The translations under genes were made by a program, and so were the position numbers. Shown in pieces: positions 12,056-23,076 of a stretch of 64,000 nt of DNA. This stretch comes from Agroathelia rolfsii (Eukaryota; Basidiomycota; Agaricomycetes; Amylocorticiales; Amylocorticiaceae), in assembly GCA_018343915.1 (NCBI GenBank), contig JABRWF010000008.1, positions 2,418,001-2,482,000 of the forward strand. The letters run 5' to 3'. Positions within the stretch are counted from its first letter, which is position 1. Each line of letters starts with the position of its first letter. The notes under the pieces were generated by a model. The model did not search any database and was not told the DNA's origin. It saw only the letters and a program-made list of their open reading frames with translations.

Positions 12056-12648
12056 CTACATAACTTGAATAGTCGACAGCATAGACAGGGCCTTACCCTT
12101 ACTAACCTCTCTGATCCTAGAAGAATCCATGGTCATACATTCATGTTGCTGCTTCTGGGCTATCGACATTTCTCTATTCGTGACTTTGACTCGCATGACC
12201 CCCTGTAATCCTCGCATATTTCCATCATACGCGGATAGCTGAAGAACAGAGGTACAACAATATCCACCCTGCTCTTGATCTTCACCTCTTAGCAGCCGCT
12301 TCACATCCCAGAAACGCCGCCGTGATCCCGAAGTTGAGCAATTGGCGCTCACAAAGTAGGAGAAGCTCGCCCATGCGGTAGCGAATACTATTTCGAGATT
12401 TAAATCATTTTCGGTAAGACCACAATCCTCTAAATCTGAAACTGCATACAATAGAAATGATGGTCAAGCTTTACGAACAAATGTTCCGACTTATGGTGTG
12501 AATAGGTTTTCAGGAGACATAGGAGTCGGATCAGCAAATGATAATGTACGCTTTCTCCAAACACGACATTACTCGTTGCCCCTTGGTCGTGTGCAATTGT
12601 TAGGAACAACTTCGCAATGAGCCGCCGACGTTTATCCTTGCATCGCAC
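12056..12648 (-). pseudogene. C-terminal relic of a Crinkler-like P-loop/nuclease gene
   Basis: Two minus-strand frames (12648-12430 and 12451-12056) carry pieces of the same protein class as the larger relic at 14950-16949. Upstream is RRRLIAKLFLTIAHDQGA, a segment typical of the middle of these fungal proteins. Downstream is a block ending MRVKVTNREMSIAQKQQ...MDSSRIREVSKGKALSMLSTI, which lines up with MQIKVKNSKMPAQQQ...MDPPEIGDIGKGLPVLSII at 15421-15280. The xxxVKN position corresponds to the V/IKN motif of the C-terminal restriction-nuclease-like domain. There is no P-loop half, the frames are offset, and no start is credible, so this is a truncated remnant. Confidence 0.5.
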
Positions 12649-13280
12649 AAGGGGATTGCCAGTGGCTTGAGGAGAAGTTAGTGCGCATATTTCAAGCGGG
12701 TATAGTTATCATATCTGTTCGTTGCGAAAATTACTTCAAAGTAGTAGAAAGAAAATAAGGGATATCAAATAACAATCCATGACTCTAGATACAAAGTTGG
12801 TTATTTGGGTCAATGGTGCTTGTATGCGTGTCAAGGTCTCTTGAACAACCTTAATGCGTTTCTATTGGGCCCATATCCATTTGGTCCAGTACCTTTTTGA
12901 ATCAACCAACTTGGTATACAATAATTACATTCGAGTTTGGGGATTTGACGCGACCAGGTTGCGACTCGAGATTAGGTTCCGAAATTGAGTTCATGACCCC
13001 TGATCCCCTACTAAGCGCTGAGCATCCATGGTCAGATTGCTGTACTTATGAGTTGGCCAAGTGCATAAATACTCCGTATGTAGCACTTAGTGGACAAGCT
13101 AGTATCTCTTATCTCGGGATATGATTTCCAGCCAGAGATGCCAAGTCCTCTTATGGCTTACTCACGGAACCCACTCGCTGTAGAATGTAATACCGTATAA
13201 ATTGTGGTGTTGAACGACGTATTGCATGAATAACAACCCCACTAGCAGCAGATTATTCCTTCTCTAATCACTCTGATCAA
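12649..13280. other. Upstream region of the small secreted protein gene
   Basis: No gene recognised. From about 13080 the sequence aligns with 17760-17946, the stretch before the related gene at 17947; shared landmarks are 'ccagccagagatgccaag' and 'ttgaacga.gt.ttgcat'. Promoter-proximal DNA has thus been duplicated together with the gene. Confidence 0.4.
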
Positions 13281-13851
13281 ATGTACAAGTCTCTTACCGC
13301 CACCATAGTATGCGCTGCACTCGCGACAGCGAATGTTATAACTACCAATGCAAGGGATGGTAGTGATCTATCTTGCAATATTGGGACCCAAGCCATTCTG
13401 TACCCTGCACCGAATACAAATATAACGCAGGAGGTGTGCATCTTCGCATTTGTTAGCTGCCTAGTCAACTCACAGACCCAGTATTACAATGGCAACCTAT
13501 ATGGCGACCGACCACCGTTCCCTTTCCGTTATTGCTCAGGGCAATACTTCAAAACTTCATCAAGAAACATCCAGGTCGGTTCATTCATCTGCATCGCTCT
13601 TGAAAAGTATGCTGATTGCTTGTTATGCATAGGTGCTCTTAGGTAGCGCGTCTTCAGTCAATCCTATTTCCTATGCCACAGTCCTGGCGGAGGCTAATTT
13701 GACTGGCGGAGATTATATTCTGGACATCACCGTCCCATCCGGCTACATTTTTCCACCTTCATCGGATCCATTGCTCATCGTATTGGAGACGTACCATTCA
13801 TATTATGTACCGTTACAAACTACCATTAGTAGTATTCCTATCAAGTTTTAG
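13281..13851 (+). CDS. Small secreted protein, copy 1 (unknown family)
   Basis: Three exons: 13281-13433, 13482-13574 and 13633-13851, 154 aa. The N-terminus MYKSLTATIVCAALATANV reads as a signal peptide. The mature part has two cysteines (in LSCNIG and FRYCSGQYF), N-glycosylation sequons, and ends VPLQTTISSIPIKF. I recognise no family. The paralogue at 17947-18540 has the same exon-intron positions (first exon 153 nt in both), which supports this model. The first acceptor could instead be at 13475, adding two residues; 13481 matches the paralogue. It lies divergently beside the Crinkler-like relic, as in the second copy. Confidence 0.7.
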
Positions 13852-13859
13852 ATATTTTG

Positions 13860-14190
13860 AATAGCAGTTTAGTATTTAATGCCGCAGTGATTTCAAAATT
13901 GGATTGAAGAGAAGTGCCATGGTCCCAGCGAGACAAGATCTGTTGAGCAAAAATAAAAATCTAACGAGTTCGGTCGAGAGAACTTCAGGCTATAAACACG
14001 AGCACTGTACAAGAATGCAGGCTTCAAGCAAGCTTCATGGCCGCTTGTGGTCACAGTCGAGTTCCAAATCAGCTCAGCCTGGCCAGGGAGATTGTGAAAC
14101 AAATATGACGGGTCATCAATCATAATTTACATCAACAGGCAAATATCCCTGGCGTGACATTGACTTTTGGGTTGTGGTGGTCTGTAGCGG
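13860..14190 (-). pseudogene. Repeated minus-strand peptide block, copy 1
   Basis: The reverse strand encodes YLPVDV, then after a frame break DPSYLFHNLPGQAELIWNSTV, matching YLPADVKNDPPYSFHMLPAAAAKLNSSV in the block at 18590-19000. The preceding 'acccaaaagtcaatgtcacgccagggatatttgcctg' also aligns. Two TGA codons interrupt this copy. Function unknown. Confidence 0.4.
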
Positions 14191-14649
14191 ATGTGCATGT
14201 GCACCACATATAAATATAACGTAGGAGGTATTGTACCTTCACATTCTTTAGCGGCCTGGTAAACCTACACAGGCGCTAGTATTAAAACGGTGAAATCGCT
14301 GATGAGCGACTGCCATTCCCCTTCCGTTACTGCTCGGGGTAATACTTCAAAATCAGAACAAGGAACATCCAAGCCTGTCAGTGCTTATAGTATCCTTGAA
14401 AATGTATACTTATACGTATAGGTGATCTTGGGTAGCCAATCTTCGACCGACTTTATTGAGTATGCCACAGTTCTGGCAAAGGCCAACGCGACCACTGCTA
14501 TTGATGGGGGCTATATTTTAAATATCACCGTCCCAGGTGGCTACCCGGGTCCTCACCTACCACATGCGTAGCTCATTATCTTAGAGACGTATTATTCGTA
14601 TGACGTACCATTACAAACCGCCACAAGTCGTATTCCTATTAAGTTTTAG
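14180..14649 (+). pseudogene. Dead third copy of the small secreted protein gene
   Basis: Homology to the genes at 13281 and 17947 begins at 'gcaccacatataaatataacgtaggag', so the signal-peptide exon is missing and the CAG before the donor is TAG. The middle exon has TAA codons within a recognisable LPFPFRYCSG stretch. The last exon still encodes VILGSQSS...YATVLAKANATT...GGYILNITVPGGYPG but has a TAG before LIILETYYSY, then runs to the shared IPIKF end at 14649. Confidence 0.7.
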
Positions 14650-14949
14650 ACATTTGTATTGATAATTCAGTGTCAAGTTGATGAAGGAGTGATGCACAAG
14701 CTGAAGAACTGTTGGAAATTTAACGAGCTCAACCACCGGGAGGAGGACTGTGACTTGATTCGAACTAGAAGCGTCTGGTAAAACATTTTTGCAAACACCA
14801 GCACCGAAGATGATGAAGTCTTCAAATTCAAATAAGTCATGCAAACAGAATGGATCGGCCAGAGGCGCGAGTTTCATTGTGTAAATAATTTCTATCAGTG
14901 TTACTGATCCCAAGATAGGTTTGACAACACGTTAGAATTAAACATCATT
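14650..14949 (-). pseudogene. Repeated minus-strand block, copy 2
   Basis: Third occurrence of the block that follows each secreted-protein copy. The reverse strand has a stretch (MKLAPLADPF...FEFEDFIIFGAG) similar in spacing to MKPELMDHLLSLGFSFEYVIIAEASAG at 18820-18740. Similarity is weak and the segment carries no complete gene. Confidence 0.3.
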
Positions 14950-16949
14950 GGCTTCATCTCGTACAGCGCCTTGTGTCCCTCGAGGACCCTTTGCACGGCT
15001 TCTGCGGTGCGAGAAGGGTGCGATATACGTCCGATCCTTGAGGGACGCACCAGTATGTATCCGCTATACAGTAGTAGGTGGTGATAACGTAGTGGCGTCC
15101 GTTCGTTTCATTAGAGAAAGATGTTTGAGCGTCCTGGCATATCACACCTTTGGTATTATTGACGTCTCCTTCTGCAGTTGAATGCACATAGACTCTACTG
15201 GCAGCTTCCTGTGCACAGTCGTTGACCTGCATATCATCCTCCTTTCTAGATTTTGTGGCTCCCAGGTTCATGATGATCGACAACACAGGCAGGCCCTTAC
15301 CAATATCTCCGATCTCGGGTGGATCCATGGCCGTCCATTCATCTTGCTGCTGCGCCGGCATTTTACTATTCTTGACTTTGATCTGCATGACACTCGTACA
15401 ATCTGCGCATATCTCCGTCAATATTCTTGCTCAGCAGCTGCGCCGCCGCCTCCGAAAGCATAGGTTCGGAAGGATATTCACTCCACATATATTCGGCCGA
15501 GCGACCAATGTAAAATACGGTTCGCATATACGACTCGACCATTGTAGTTTGCATCTCGCGAGATGGGGCGCTCAAGTGGTCATCTTCAAATGGTAATTAG
15601 ATACGATAGCAGAGACCTGCAAGCTGAGCGACTTTATCCGTATCGAATTCAAAATCGTGAAGCTTGAGGCGAGCCAAATTGTGTGTGCTGTGGCTCGACG
15701 AATCGACTTGGTGCTTAGGAACGCTAGTGTAATGAGGGTACCACCTGAAGCCAAATTATACTATCCAGTGCTGAATAATATTAGAGGCGATTTCACATGC
15801 ATTGGTCTTCCGAATTTTGCTATCTGCTCTAATTCACACATCCTTGCAAGTGTTACCTTGCTGGCTTGCTTCGCCTCGGTCGTCAAGTAGTGATTGAAAC
15901 AATCGAATGAGAGTTCGAAAAATGGTTGGCAGATATATTGCAAACGAAGATAGCTGTTGCGTTTGTTCATCGGCGAAAAGCATGAGAAATTGCTCGAAAG
16001 AAGATTGAACTGTCATTGATGACTCTGAGGGCGTAGATGAAAGTGACATAGGGACTGATACTGTCGGACGAATTTGATGGCAATGCGTCGACATCATCAA
16101 AGCAGACGATAGCGTGAACTCCGTTTTGACGTCCCCATCCAGATTCCTGATAGAGTTGTCTGAGTCTTTCGACAAGTGCATCGGCCGCATGGCGCATGCT
16201 CAATTGACGATCAACCATCTCGCCAGAGTTTTTAAGCTAAATCAAATGTCACAATTATAGTCGCATGTTGATGTTAACTACGCACATCCCAGGCCTTATC
16301 GATGGCTTTTTCGTATAGGTGAGTTCTGATGGGGCTGACGGCCCTGGATGTTGCGCCTTCATCCATCCACTGATACCATCGATAAGCAATACCTTCTCGA
16401 GTATCAGGTGTGTAACTCTCAAGCTCTAGAACGACTTCCGTAAAAAGAGCTTCTAAGAACGCCATATATCTTCTACAGGCATCCTTGTGAGAGCATTCGG
16501 TAGTGAGGAAAACATGGACACAATTATCGGCGGGAGGATAGTCTGATGAGGTTGTCATTACTCGTCTTGAGTTCTGCCATCTCCATCCATAGTTATAAGC
16601 GAGAGGACATACCTCCCAAATTCCCATTGGATTTCTTACGCAGATTAATGGGAATCGCGAATCGAAGCTTCGCCGAATGATCAACAAGACGCGACTTGCC
16701 CGAGCCGGAGGACTGGATGATGGGGAATGACAAGCTGGAACGTTCTTCAGCGACGAATCCATATATGGTTGCGTCGATAGTATTTAAGAGGATACGAGGA
16801 TATTCTTTGATGTATATTCCTCCTCGAATGCTCTTTGGGGGTCTAGTGACATACGCTTTTAGATGGAATTTGTCGAGATCGCGACGCATTAATACGTACA
16901 GGCTACTTGACAACATATCATCATCAGCTGGTGTTGTGTCTTGTACCAT
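14950..16949 (-). pseudogene. Crinkler-like P-loop NTPase/nuclease gene, frameshifted
   Basis: The minus-strand 5' part is well ordered: exons 16949-16613, 16542-16286 and 16236 onward, with 70- and 49-nt introns, encode ATIYGF, then a Walker A region (IQSSGSGKSR) and a Walker B-like segment (AIVCFDDVDAL). These fit the P-loop proteins of the Crinkler/RHS-type class that are expanded in many Agaricomycetes. Near 16000 the frame shifts by one base in the FLSSN region. Further down are a stop after the FGRP segment, another shift around 15660, and a stop after AGLCYR. Homology then resumes (YPSEPMLSEAAAQLL at about 15430, then the IKVKN nuclease-like block at about 15380-15270). With at least four lesions it is unlikely to make a full product. 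I describe the breaks only and propose no repaired sequence. Confidence 0.6.
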
Positions 16950-17074
16950 AAAAAGAAGGGAAAACGCTTATTTTCTAATGATTCCGCTTCGAGAGGTTGA
17001 GGCGACGTGGTTGTAATATCGACACGCTTGATACGCAGATCTTGGGGAAAGAACATGTTAGCTAAAGCATTACT

Positions 17075-17391
17075 CTAGAAAAGGACCTTACATTCACTAT
17101 CAAAGAGTTTACGCAAGTTCCTCGTGCTAGTGCATTCATGAAATAAATCAAGCAGGCCTTTCTTGCTTTCCAGAGCGTATCTGTAATAGGGCATGGAGCA
17201 AAACCTTTTGCTCAGGGCATTCCTCCAACCTTCGTCTTCATGTACGTGGGTAAAGAACCATGCTAGAGACGCCGACGACATGGGCGTGCCACCAAGATTG
17301 GAATCTAGCAAGGAGCAAATGTAGTGAAGGATTTCTTCAGGGATTAACTGATGAACGTCGCGCAATTCATTCGAATCGTCGTGCATGGTTA
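17075..17391 (-). CDS. Short unknown ORF, F-box-like, possibly 5' exon of the adjacent pseudogene
   Basis: Minus strand, ATG at 17391: MHDDSNELRDVHQLIPEEIL and on to LRKLFDSE, with a possible donor (GTAAGG) near 17085. IPEEILHYICSLLDSN followed by SLAWFF...WRNALSKRF resembles the start of an F-box motif (LPxEILxxIxSxLD). It may be a separate remnant gene or an upstream exon of the P-loop gene that starts at 16949. I could not find a splice that joins them in frame. Confidence 0.25.
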
Positions 17392-17946
17392 AGTAAATGT
17401 GTTTGTGCTTATTCCAGAATGTGAATGCTAGTAGCCCTTTCAAGTTGGCTGAAGGTTTTTTCTTTTTTTTGATCAAGCTAGGAGTCATATAGGCGTCCAA
17501 GTGTCGATAGTCTTGCTATCTCTTGCCGTGTTTCTGTCGGATCCGCCGTAATGTCGGGTTGGGTAGCACTGGTTTTAATCCTGGACGAATTGCTGCAAGT
17601 ACGGAATGCAACTGAATGACTAGCTTCGGCTCTCAAGGGGTTGACGCCACCATCTAATTCCGTAATTAGGTTCACAATGTTAGCATAATCTCCTAAGGCT
17701 GCGCTCGGCAAGCATCTGTAGTGAGACTCATGCCAGTGGCTGTGGTCAAATCCACAAACACTGGTATTCCGTATCTTAGGATATGACTTATGATATCCAG
17801 CCAGAGATGCCAAGCCCTCTCGTCGCTTCATCACGGCATATAGTCGCCGCAGAATATTAGCCATAGTACTGTATAAAATGCGGTCTTGAACGATGTGTTG
17901 CATGCATCTACCACTGGTAACAGATCTTCCCTCTACTTAGCCAAAG

Positions 17947-18540
17947 ATGTACAAGAATCTTGCCGCTACTATAGCATACGCTGCACTCGCAGCAGCAAAT
18001 GCCATAACCCCTAAATCAGTAGATGATATTAATCCATCTTGCAATATCGGAAACCAAACCATTCTATATCCCGCGCCAAATACAAATATAACGCAGGAGG
18101 TAATGCTTCCATCAAATTGGTGACCGCCCAGCTGACTCGGGTCGGGCACTAGTATTACAATGCCAGTGAAATATATTATGGCAATCGACCATCGTTCCCT
18201 TTCCGCTATTGCTCAGGGCAATACTTCAAAACTTCGTCAAGAAATATCCAAGTCAGTTCATGTACCCGTATTGTTCTTGGAAAATAACACTGACGCTTTG
18301 TTACACTAGGTGCTCTTGAGTACCGCATCTTCAATCGCTCCTTTTCAGAATGACCCTGTAGTCCTGGCAGAGGCCAACTCGACAGGCGCACTTGATGGAG
18401 GCTATATACTGAACATCACCGTTCCGGGCGGCCAGAATTCCCCGCCTGCGTCAGACTCGTGGCTGATTGTGTTGGAGACGTACCATTCATATTATGTGCC
18501 ATTACAGACCACCATAACTAGTATTCCTATCAAGTTTTAG
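17947..18540 (+). CDS. Small secreted protein, copy 2 (unknown family)
   Basis: Exons 17947-18099, 18153-18251 and 18310-18540, 160 aa. Signal peptide MYKNLAATIAYAALAAANA, then PSCNIGNQTILYPAPNTNIT, FPFRYCSGQYF and the end VPLQTTITSIPIKF. Exon 1 is exactly the length of exon 1 of the 13281 gene and both intron positions agree. There are no stops or frame breaks. It starts about 555 bp from the ATG of the divergent ORF at 17391 and about 1 kb from the P-loop pseudogene start. Function unknown. Such small, Cys-poor, duplicated secreted proteins are often lineage-specific; an effector role would be speculation. Confidence 0.7.
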
Positions 18541-19000
18541 GTAGTTGGAATGGCAGTTTAGTATCTAACTGGTGCCAGTGATGCAAAAAATCAAGGCGAA
18601 GATAGACGCTGAGGCCTCAACAAGGGACAAGGTCTATCGAAATGTTGCACAAAGCTGTAATGAACTCTATCACTGGAAGGAGGTCTATGGTGGAAGCGCT
18701 TGGCAGAGAACACTTTTTTAGTTCCAGTTACCGAATCACCGGCGCTAGCTTCAGCAATGATGACGTATTCAAACGAGAAACCCAAGCTGAGCAGATGATC
18801 CATAAGTTCAGGTTTCATGGAAATAACAAATGCTGTACAAAACCTCGGAATTCCATGAACGCTTGAGTTCAGCTTGGCTGCAGCAGCAGGAAGCATGTGA
18901 AACGAATAGGGCGGATCATTTTTTACGTCAGCAGGCAAATAGCCATATGTTGACTTTTGGGCTGTGGTAGTCGCTGCTACATTCCAGTCAACTACAGCGT
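18541..19000 (-). pseudogene. Repeated minus-strand peptide block, copy 3
   Basis: Reading the reverse strand from about 19000: AVVDWNVAATTTAQKSTYG, then YLPADVKNDPPYSFHMLP, then an open frame to 18591. It is the longest of three related blocks, one after each secreted-protein copy. No ATG or complete exon chain was found and I do not recognise the protein, so it could be a partial gene or a fossil. Confidence 0.35.
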
Positions 19001-19143
19001 ATTTATTGCTTAGTGCTCATACATGTCGTCTGCTATCCCAGTGGCAAGACAATACTTGTATATTTGACCATCAAGCGCCTTCCACTCTCTCTCGCCCCTT
19101 TCTCCAAGTATTGCGCCGTACAAATATTATAGGAGCGACCCCG

Positions 19144-20769
19144 ATGCTAGTCATGCGGACTCCTGCGCCCCTTGTCAGTATGCATTCACTTGAATCGACA
19201 AACGCTTCGCCTTGGATGAAGTTACAGGCTAGCAGGCATACTGGGACGGCCAATGGCCCCAAAGTTGAAAGGCCTCTCAAGGTACGCTCCTTAAATTAGT
19301 ATATCGTCATTTTCTCAGGCTCAACTCACATTGTCCGGGGCTACTGAAACTAGGAGCGCACAAACATCCCCAAGCCCACTGATCAACGTGAATCAACTAA
19401 GCGCAACCAAGGAAGCCGTGGTATCAATATTCAATCCTCTTCGAATGACCACCCTCGACCTGCCAATAGAGTAAATCGAAATTCGACTCGTTATGCGCAG
19501 GCGAAGCAACGCTTGGAGGATGAAGTTCAGCATCTGCATGTTGAACATACAGATACAGAACTCAAGATCCAGGCTCTCGTCAAAGCGACCGCTCTATTGG
19601 GGAATTGCATGCGCGAGGCTCAAAATCGAGCAACCGAATTGAAGGAGAAGCTTCAGGATTTCAACCAAGTCGATGCCAAAGCGAGTGTACGAGAGATTGA
19701 AGCTACAAAGAGAGAGGCATGGATGTCTTCTCGGCGTTCCCATCATCTGCAAAGAGAGATCTCGTCTGCCAGATCGTCACTCAAGGAAATTGTCGAAGGC
19801 AAACCCACATCCGCATCGTCGTTGACACAAGACAGGGCTGGTGCTTGTAGCGATAGAGCTCAGTCTACTGGTACCAACACAGTCACATTCTTGACCCGGC
19901 CTCCCCCTAGCTCACCCCGCCGACGATCCATACGCGTTGTGGATTCACTACGTCACTCTCGACTTGTGGTCATCGATAGAGTTAGGCCATTGCAGCTGTC
20001 GTCTTCATTACCTCGAATAAGAGACAACTTTGCTGGAAAGCTCTCTGATATCACACTCGTGTTCACTAGCCCCGTTGAATTACATGGACCCACTAAGAGG
20101 AATCCCAAAGAACCCTCTCCGCCTGCTGTCCTAGCATTCCCAGTACCAAGAACCACTCCTACTAAATCACTACCCAAGCTCGATCTCTTGCAAGCACCCC
20201 GCAGGCCGTCCACGCTCCGCGCACCACCTGCCTTTGTTCGAGACCGCAGGATATCTGGCGGTCTGATTACCATATTTGCCACTCAGCAACTACGTTCCCG
20301 ATCTCAAGTGCTTGCTGATGCTGGGGGTGCGACTGCTAGTTCCAAACGGCCTGCGTTACCCTCATATGCGCTCGCGCTCTTGAGCGAATTCGATGAAATC
20401 ACCGAGCCTCCCAATGACCTCACGGAGCTCAAGTTGACGTCTCCGAGCCCTGTGGCAACGTCTGCGGTGGCGACAGTAGCAGCAGCAGCCGTACCGACAT
20501 CCCCAACGACCGAACGAAGCGCGAAACGCATCTCCAAACGCGCCTCTTTCTTCCGCAAGCGTAGCGTAGCAGCAGGGTCGGGGCCTACGTTTTCGTCGAT
20601 CGCACCTGTGTCGGAATATATTGCTGCTCCGCTGCTTAATGCCAATGCTGCCGCTGACGTCTCAATATCGTCATCGGCTTCTGCGGACTCGTCTATGACT
20701 CAGTCCCAGGACGAGAAGAGGAATGTTGCGACTAGGCTGCGAAAGAAGATCATTGACCTCGTTCGATAA
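19144..20769 (+). CDS. Coiled-coil, Ser/Pro-rich protein of unknown function
   Basis: Two exons, 19144-19281 and 19354-20769, joined in phase 0 across a 72-nt intron, 517 aa. ATGs at 19144 and 19153 are both possible; the first is used. The first exon encodes MLVMRTPAPLVSMHSL. The second has a polar linker, then a coiled-coil candidate (AKQRLEDEVQHL through about 150 residues of heptad-like Glu/Lys/Leu), then disordered Ser/Pro/Arg-rich sequence with an Ala-rich patch, and a basic end (VATRLRKKIIDLVR). No catalytic or membrane domain was recognised. An ESAP-type scaffold role is possible but unsupported. Confidence 0.65.
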
Positions 20770-21380
20770 ATAAAATAAAAAAATAGATCGAACCCATCTC
20801 TCTCTCTTTTTAACCATTTGCTTGTCAAACCATTCTTGGACTTTTTGGCATGTAGGACATTCTTTTTTTTTTTTTTCCTCTTCATTGCCTTCTTCTGTAT
20901 CTGTCAACACAAAATCTGGACGTTTTCGCTTACTAGCACACTCTGCATGTCTCAATGTTTGATGCGATCGCTTACCTTCCCTTGTTCCCTTCAATTATCT
21001 AGTTCTCATGAACAGTTTACTTGCCTATCATTTCTTATTTCTTGTCTCTCATCCATACCAATGTCGATACGTTTAGTGTGTACGATATATGAATTAGTAT
21101 TAAACAAGTGTCAATGAATAACAATCTTTGCTCCCCAGTTGCCCCAACGTCCACTGCAAAATACGTGCCACCTTTACGGCTGTCAAAGAAAGTGATAATC
21201 CCAGAATTTTATTGGAGCACTATCCGAGTTCAAATATACATACACAAAAGCGATAAGCTACAAGTTATTATGGTATCCTTCATGTAGTCGAGATGAAATG
21301 AGAAACAAGCTGGCCCAAAAGAAAAGAAAAGAAAGAAAGCGTTTATATGCAGTCACATCACTGTCATCTCAGCTTGAACC
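20770..21380. other. Intergenic between converging genes
   Basis: Contains the 3' UTR of the coiled-coil gene, a CT repeat near 20798 and a T run at about 20862-20877. Nothing coding was recognised. Confidence 0.4.
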
Positions 21381-22369
21381 TCAAACAGCACCACTGGGAA
21401 CCACCCCATTATTCCCATCTACATCTTCCACAAACCGGCCCTGGGAAGGCTTCTTAAGAGGGCCCTTGGCCTTCCCACTTCCCCACCAACGACGCCTGCT
21501 TCCCACGGCCTCCTCGCCGGGCAGAACCTCCCCCGCCTGGCGACCCGCCCCGGGCTTGATCGCATTAGCGTCGTTGGGATGCAGACCTCCCGCCTTGGCC
21601 GCGACGCTGGTGGCGACCGCGCCACCGCCCGCGACGCGCTCCTGCACCTTGCCGTTTGCCGGGCGTTCTGATTGCACTTTGAGGAACTGCTCACCCCGCA
21701 CGCGGAGGTATTCTTCCAGGAGGGCGGCATTGCGCGAGTTTGCCTGTGGGAAAAAACGGATATGTCTATGTTTTTTTTTTTTTTTTTTTTTTTCAAAAAA
21801 AAAAGCTAACCTTGTAGGCAGCCAAGACGATGTCACCGGCGAATGGCAAGAAGCCAGCCGCGAGAGAGACGGCGTTGTTGGCGAGCATGCGTGATAAGAG
21901 CCAGTCGGGTATATCGGCTTGTTGGGCCTTGCGCACCACCAAGAGGTAGTTGAGCGCGGCGTCCGCACAGTCGCCTACTACGGGGACGAGGCCTACATTC
22001 ATTGAAGGGTTAAAATTGTATAAATCTGCTTGAAAGGAGATCTTGTGAAGAAGCTTACCTATAATGAAGGTATATCCAAAACGCATTCCAAGCACCCTAA
22101 ATCCTTTATCGAGGTAATGGGCACGTCTTTGCACCGACTTGAGAATCTTGATGTCATGGGATGATAATCCAGGTGGCACTTCGCGCTATGGTGAAGAATT
22201 GGATAATTAACTGTTCAGAACAACATGATTGGAAAACTGTACTCACCCTCCTTCTCTTCGTTCGGCCCCTTTTGTCTACATACGTCTCATAGAGCGGATC
22301 TTGTGGCTGATATTGCTGCAAATGCTGTTCAAAGAGCTTTCTGCCCGCCTTGTTGAGGAATGAATCCAT
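21381..22369 (-). CDS. DUF4112 membrane-associated protein
   Basis: Minus-strand exons 22369-22247, 22185-22059, 21992-21811 and 21743-21381, introns 61, 66 and 67 nt, 264 aa. The DUF4112 core is plain: ILKSVQRRAHYLDKGFRVLGMRFGYTFIIGLVPVVGDCADAALNYLLVV (split here only by commas of exon ends) followed by DIPDWLLSRML and GFLPFAGDIVLAAYK, each with two Gly-Asp turns in hydrophobic stretches. The C-terminal third is a low-complexity Gly/Arg/Lys tail ending VVPSGAV. The role of the family is unknown; membrane association is inferred from hydrophobicity. Intron 3 carries a roughly 25-nt homopolymer beside a shorter one of the opposite base. Confidence 0.85.
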
Positions 22370-23076
22370 AAATAAAGCCAGAGGAAATGGGGTGATTAGT
22401 TATGAGGGTAGTATGCTATGGTTGGTGGTGGTGGTAATCGTTAGGGTGTTGGAGCACCGCCTCTGAGTGGTGTTATAGCCAGGATGTGGTGAACGAGCCT
22501 GGTGCGGCGCATACATGAGCTGTGTGTGCAGGTCATGGTGCATGATGCCATTGCATCATTGTTGAGTGGCACGGATGAAATTGTCGCAACGTCATCGTGG
22601 ACTTGTTCAAATTTAGCAAAACACACATGTGAACATGGTCGATTGATCCAAATGGATGTAGCGAATGGTTGGAGTCTAGATACATAATACCTAACTAGGC
22701 TTATGGAACCAGAGCTCAATGTAGATAATGGTTTATTTTCCGTTGACGTTTTTCAACGGATAAATAGCATCATTGATATATTACAGTGATCACACAATAA
22801 ATCGAACCGATCTATCGCATCACTGCAGTGCCATTGCTTCTTTCTCGCACCTCACGGGTACTCTAACCACATCATGTCCATCCAAATAAAGCTCATAGTT
22901 CGGAGTGCGAGGTGGATACCATAAAAACATTCCTATTAGGCGTTCGCCGCTGGGAACACATTCATCAACCGCACTTTGTTAGTTTCAACTTCACACCCTA
23001 GTGGATTGTTCCAAAGTCCGTTGTTTCTTCACATTATAATTAACATTTAAATTTAATGTTCATATATCTATTATAT
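22370..23076. other. Intergenic
   Basis: 707 bp between two minus-strand genes. It should hold the promoter of the DUF4112 gene and the 3' end of the nitroreductase gene. No conserved frame seen. Confidence 0.4.

Noticed and set aside
14950..16949. Intact Crinkler-like gene with many extra introns
   Set aside because: Lesions near 16000, 15770 and 15600 are single-base shifts or stops in the middle of conserved motifs, with no donor/acceptor pairs to remove them.
17478..17903. 141-aa minus-strand frame
   Set aside because: Its 5' half overlaps DNA homologous to the noncoding upstream region of the 13281 gene, where no such frame exists.
20671..20994. Lys/Glu-rich minus-strand frame
   Set aside because: Antisense to the 3' end of the coiled-coil gene and its UTR; its charged look comes from CT-rich DNA.
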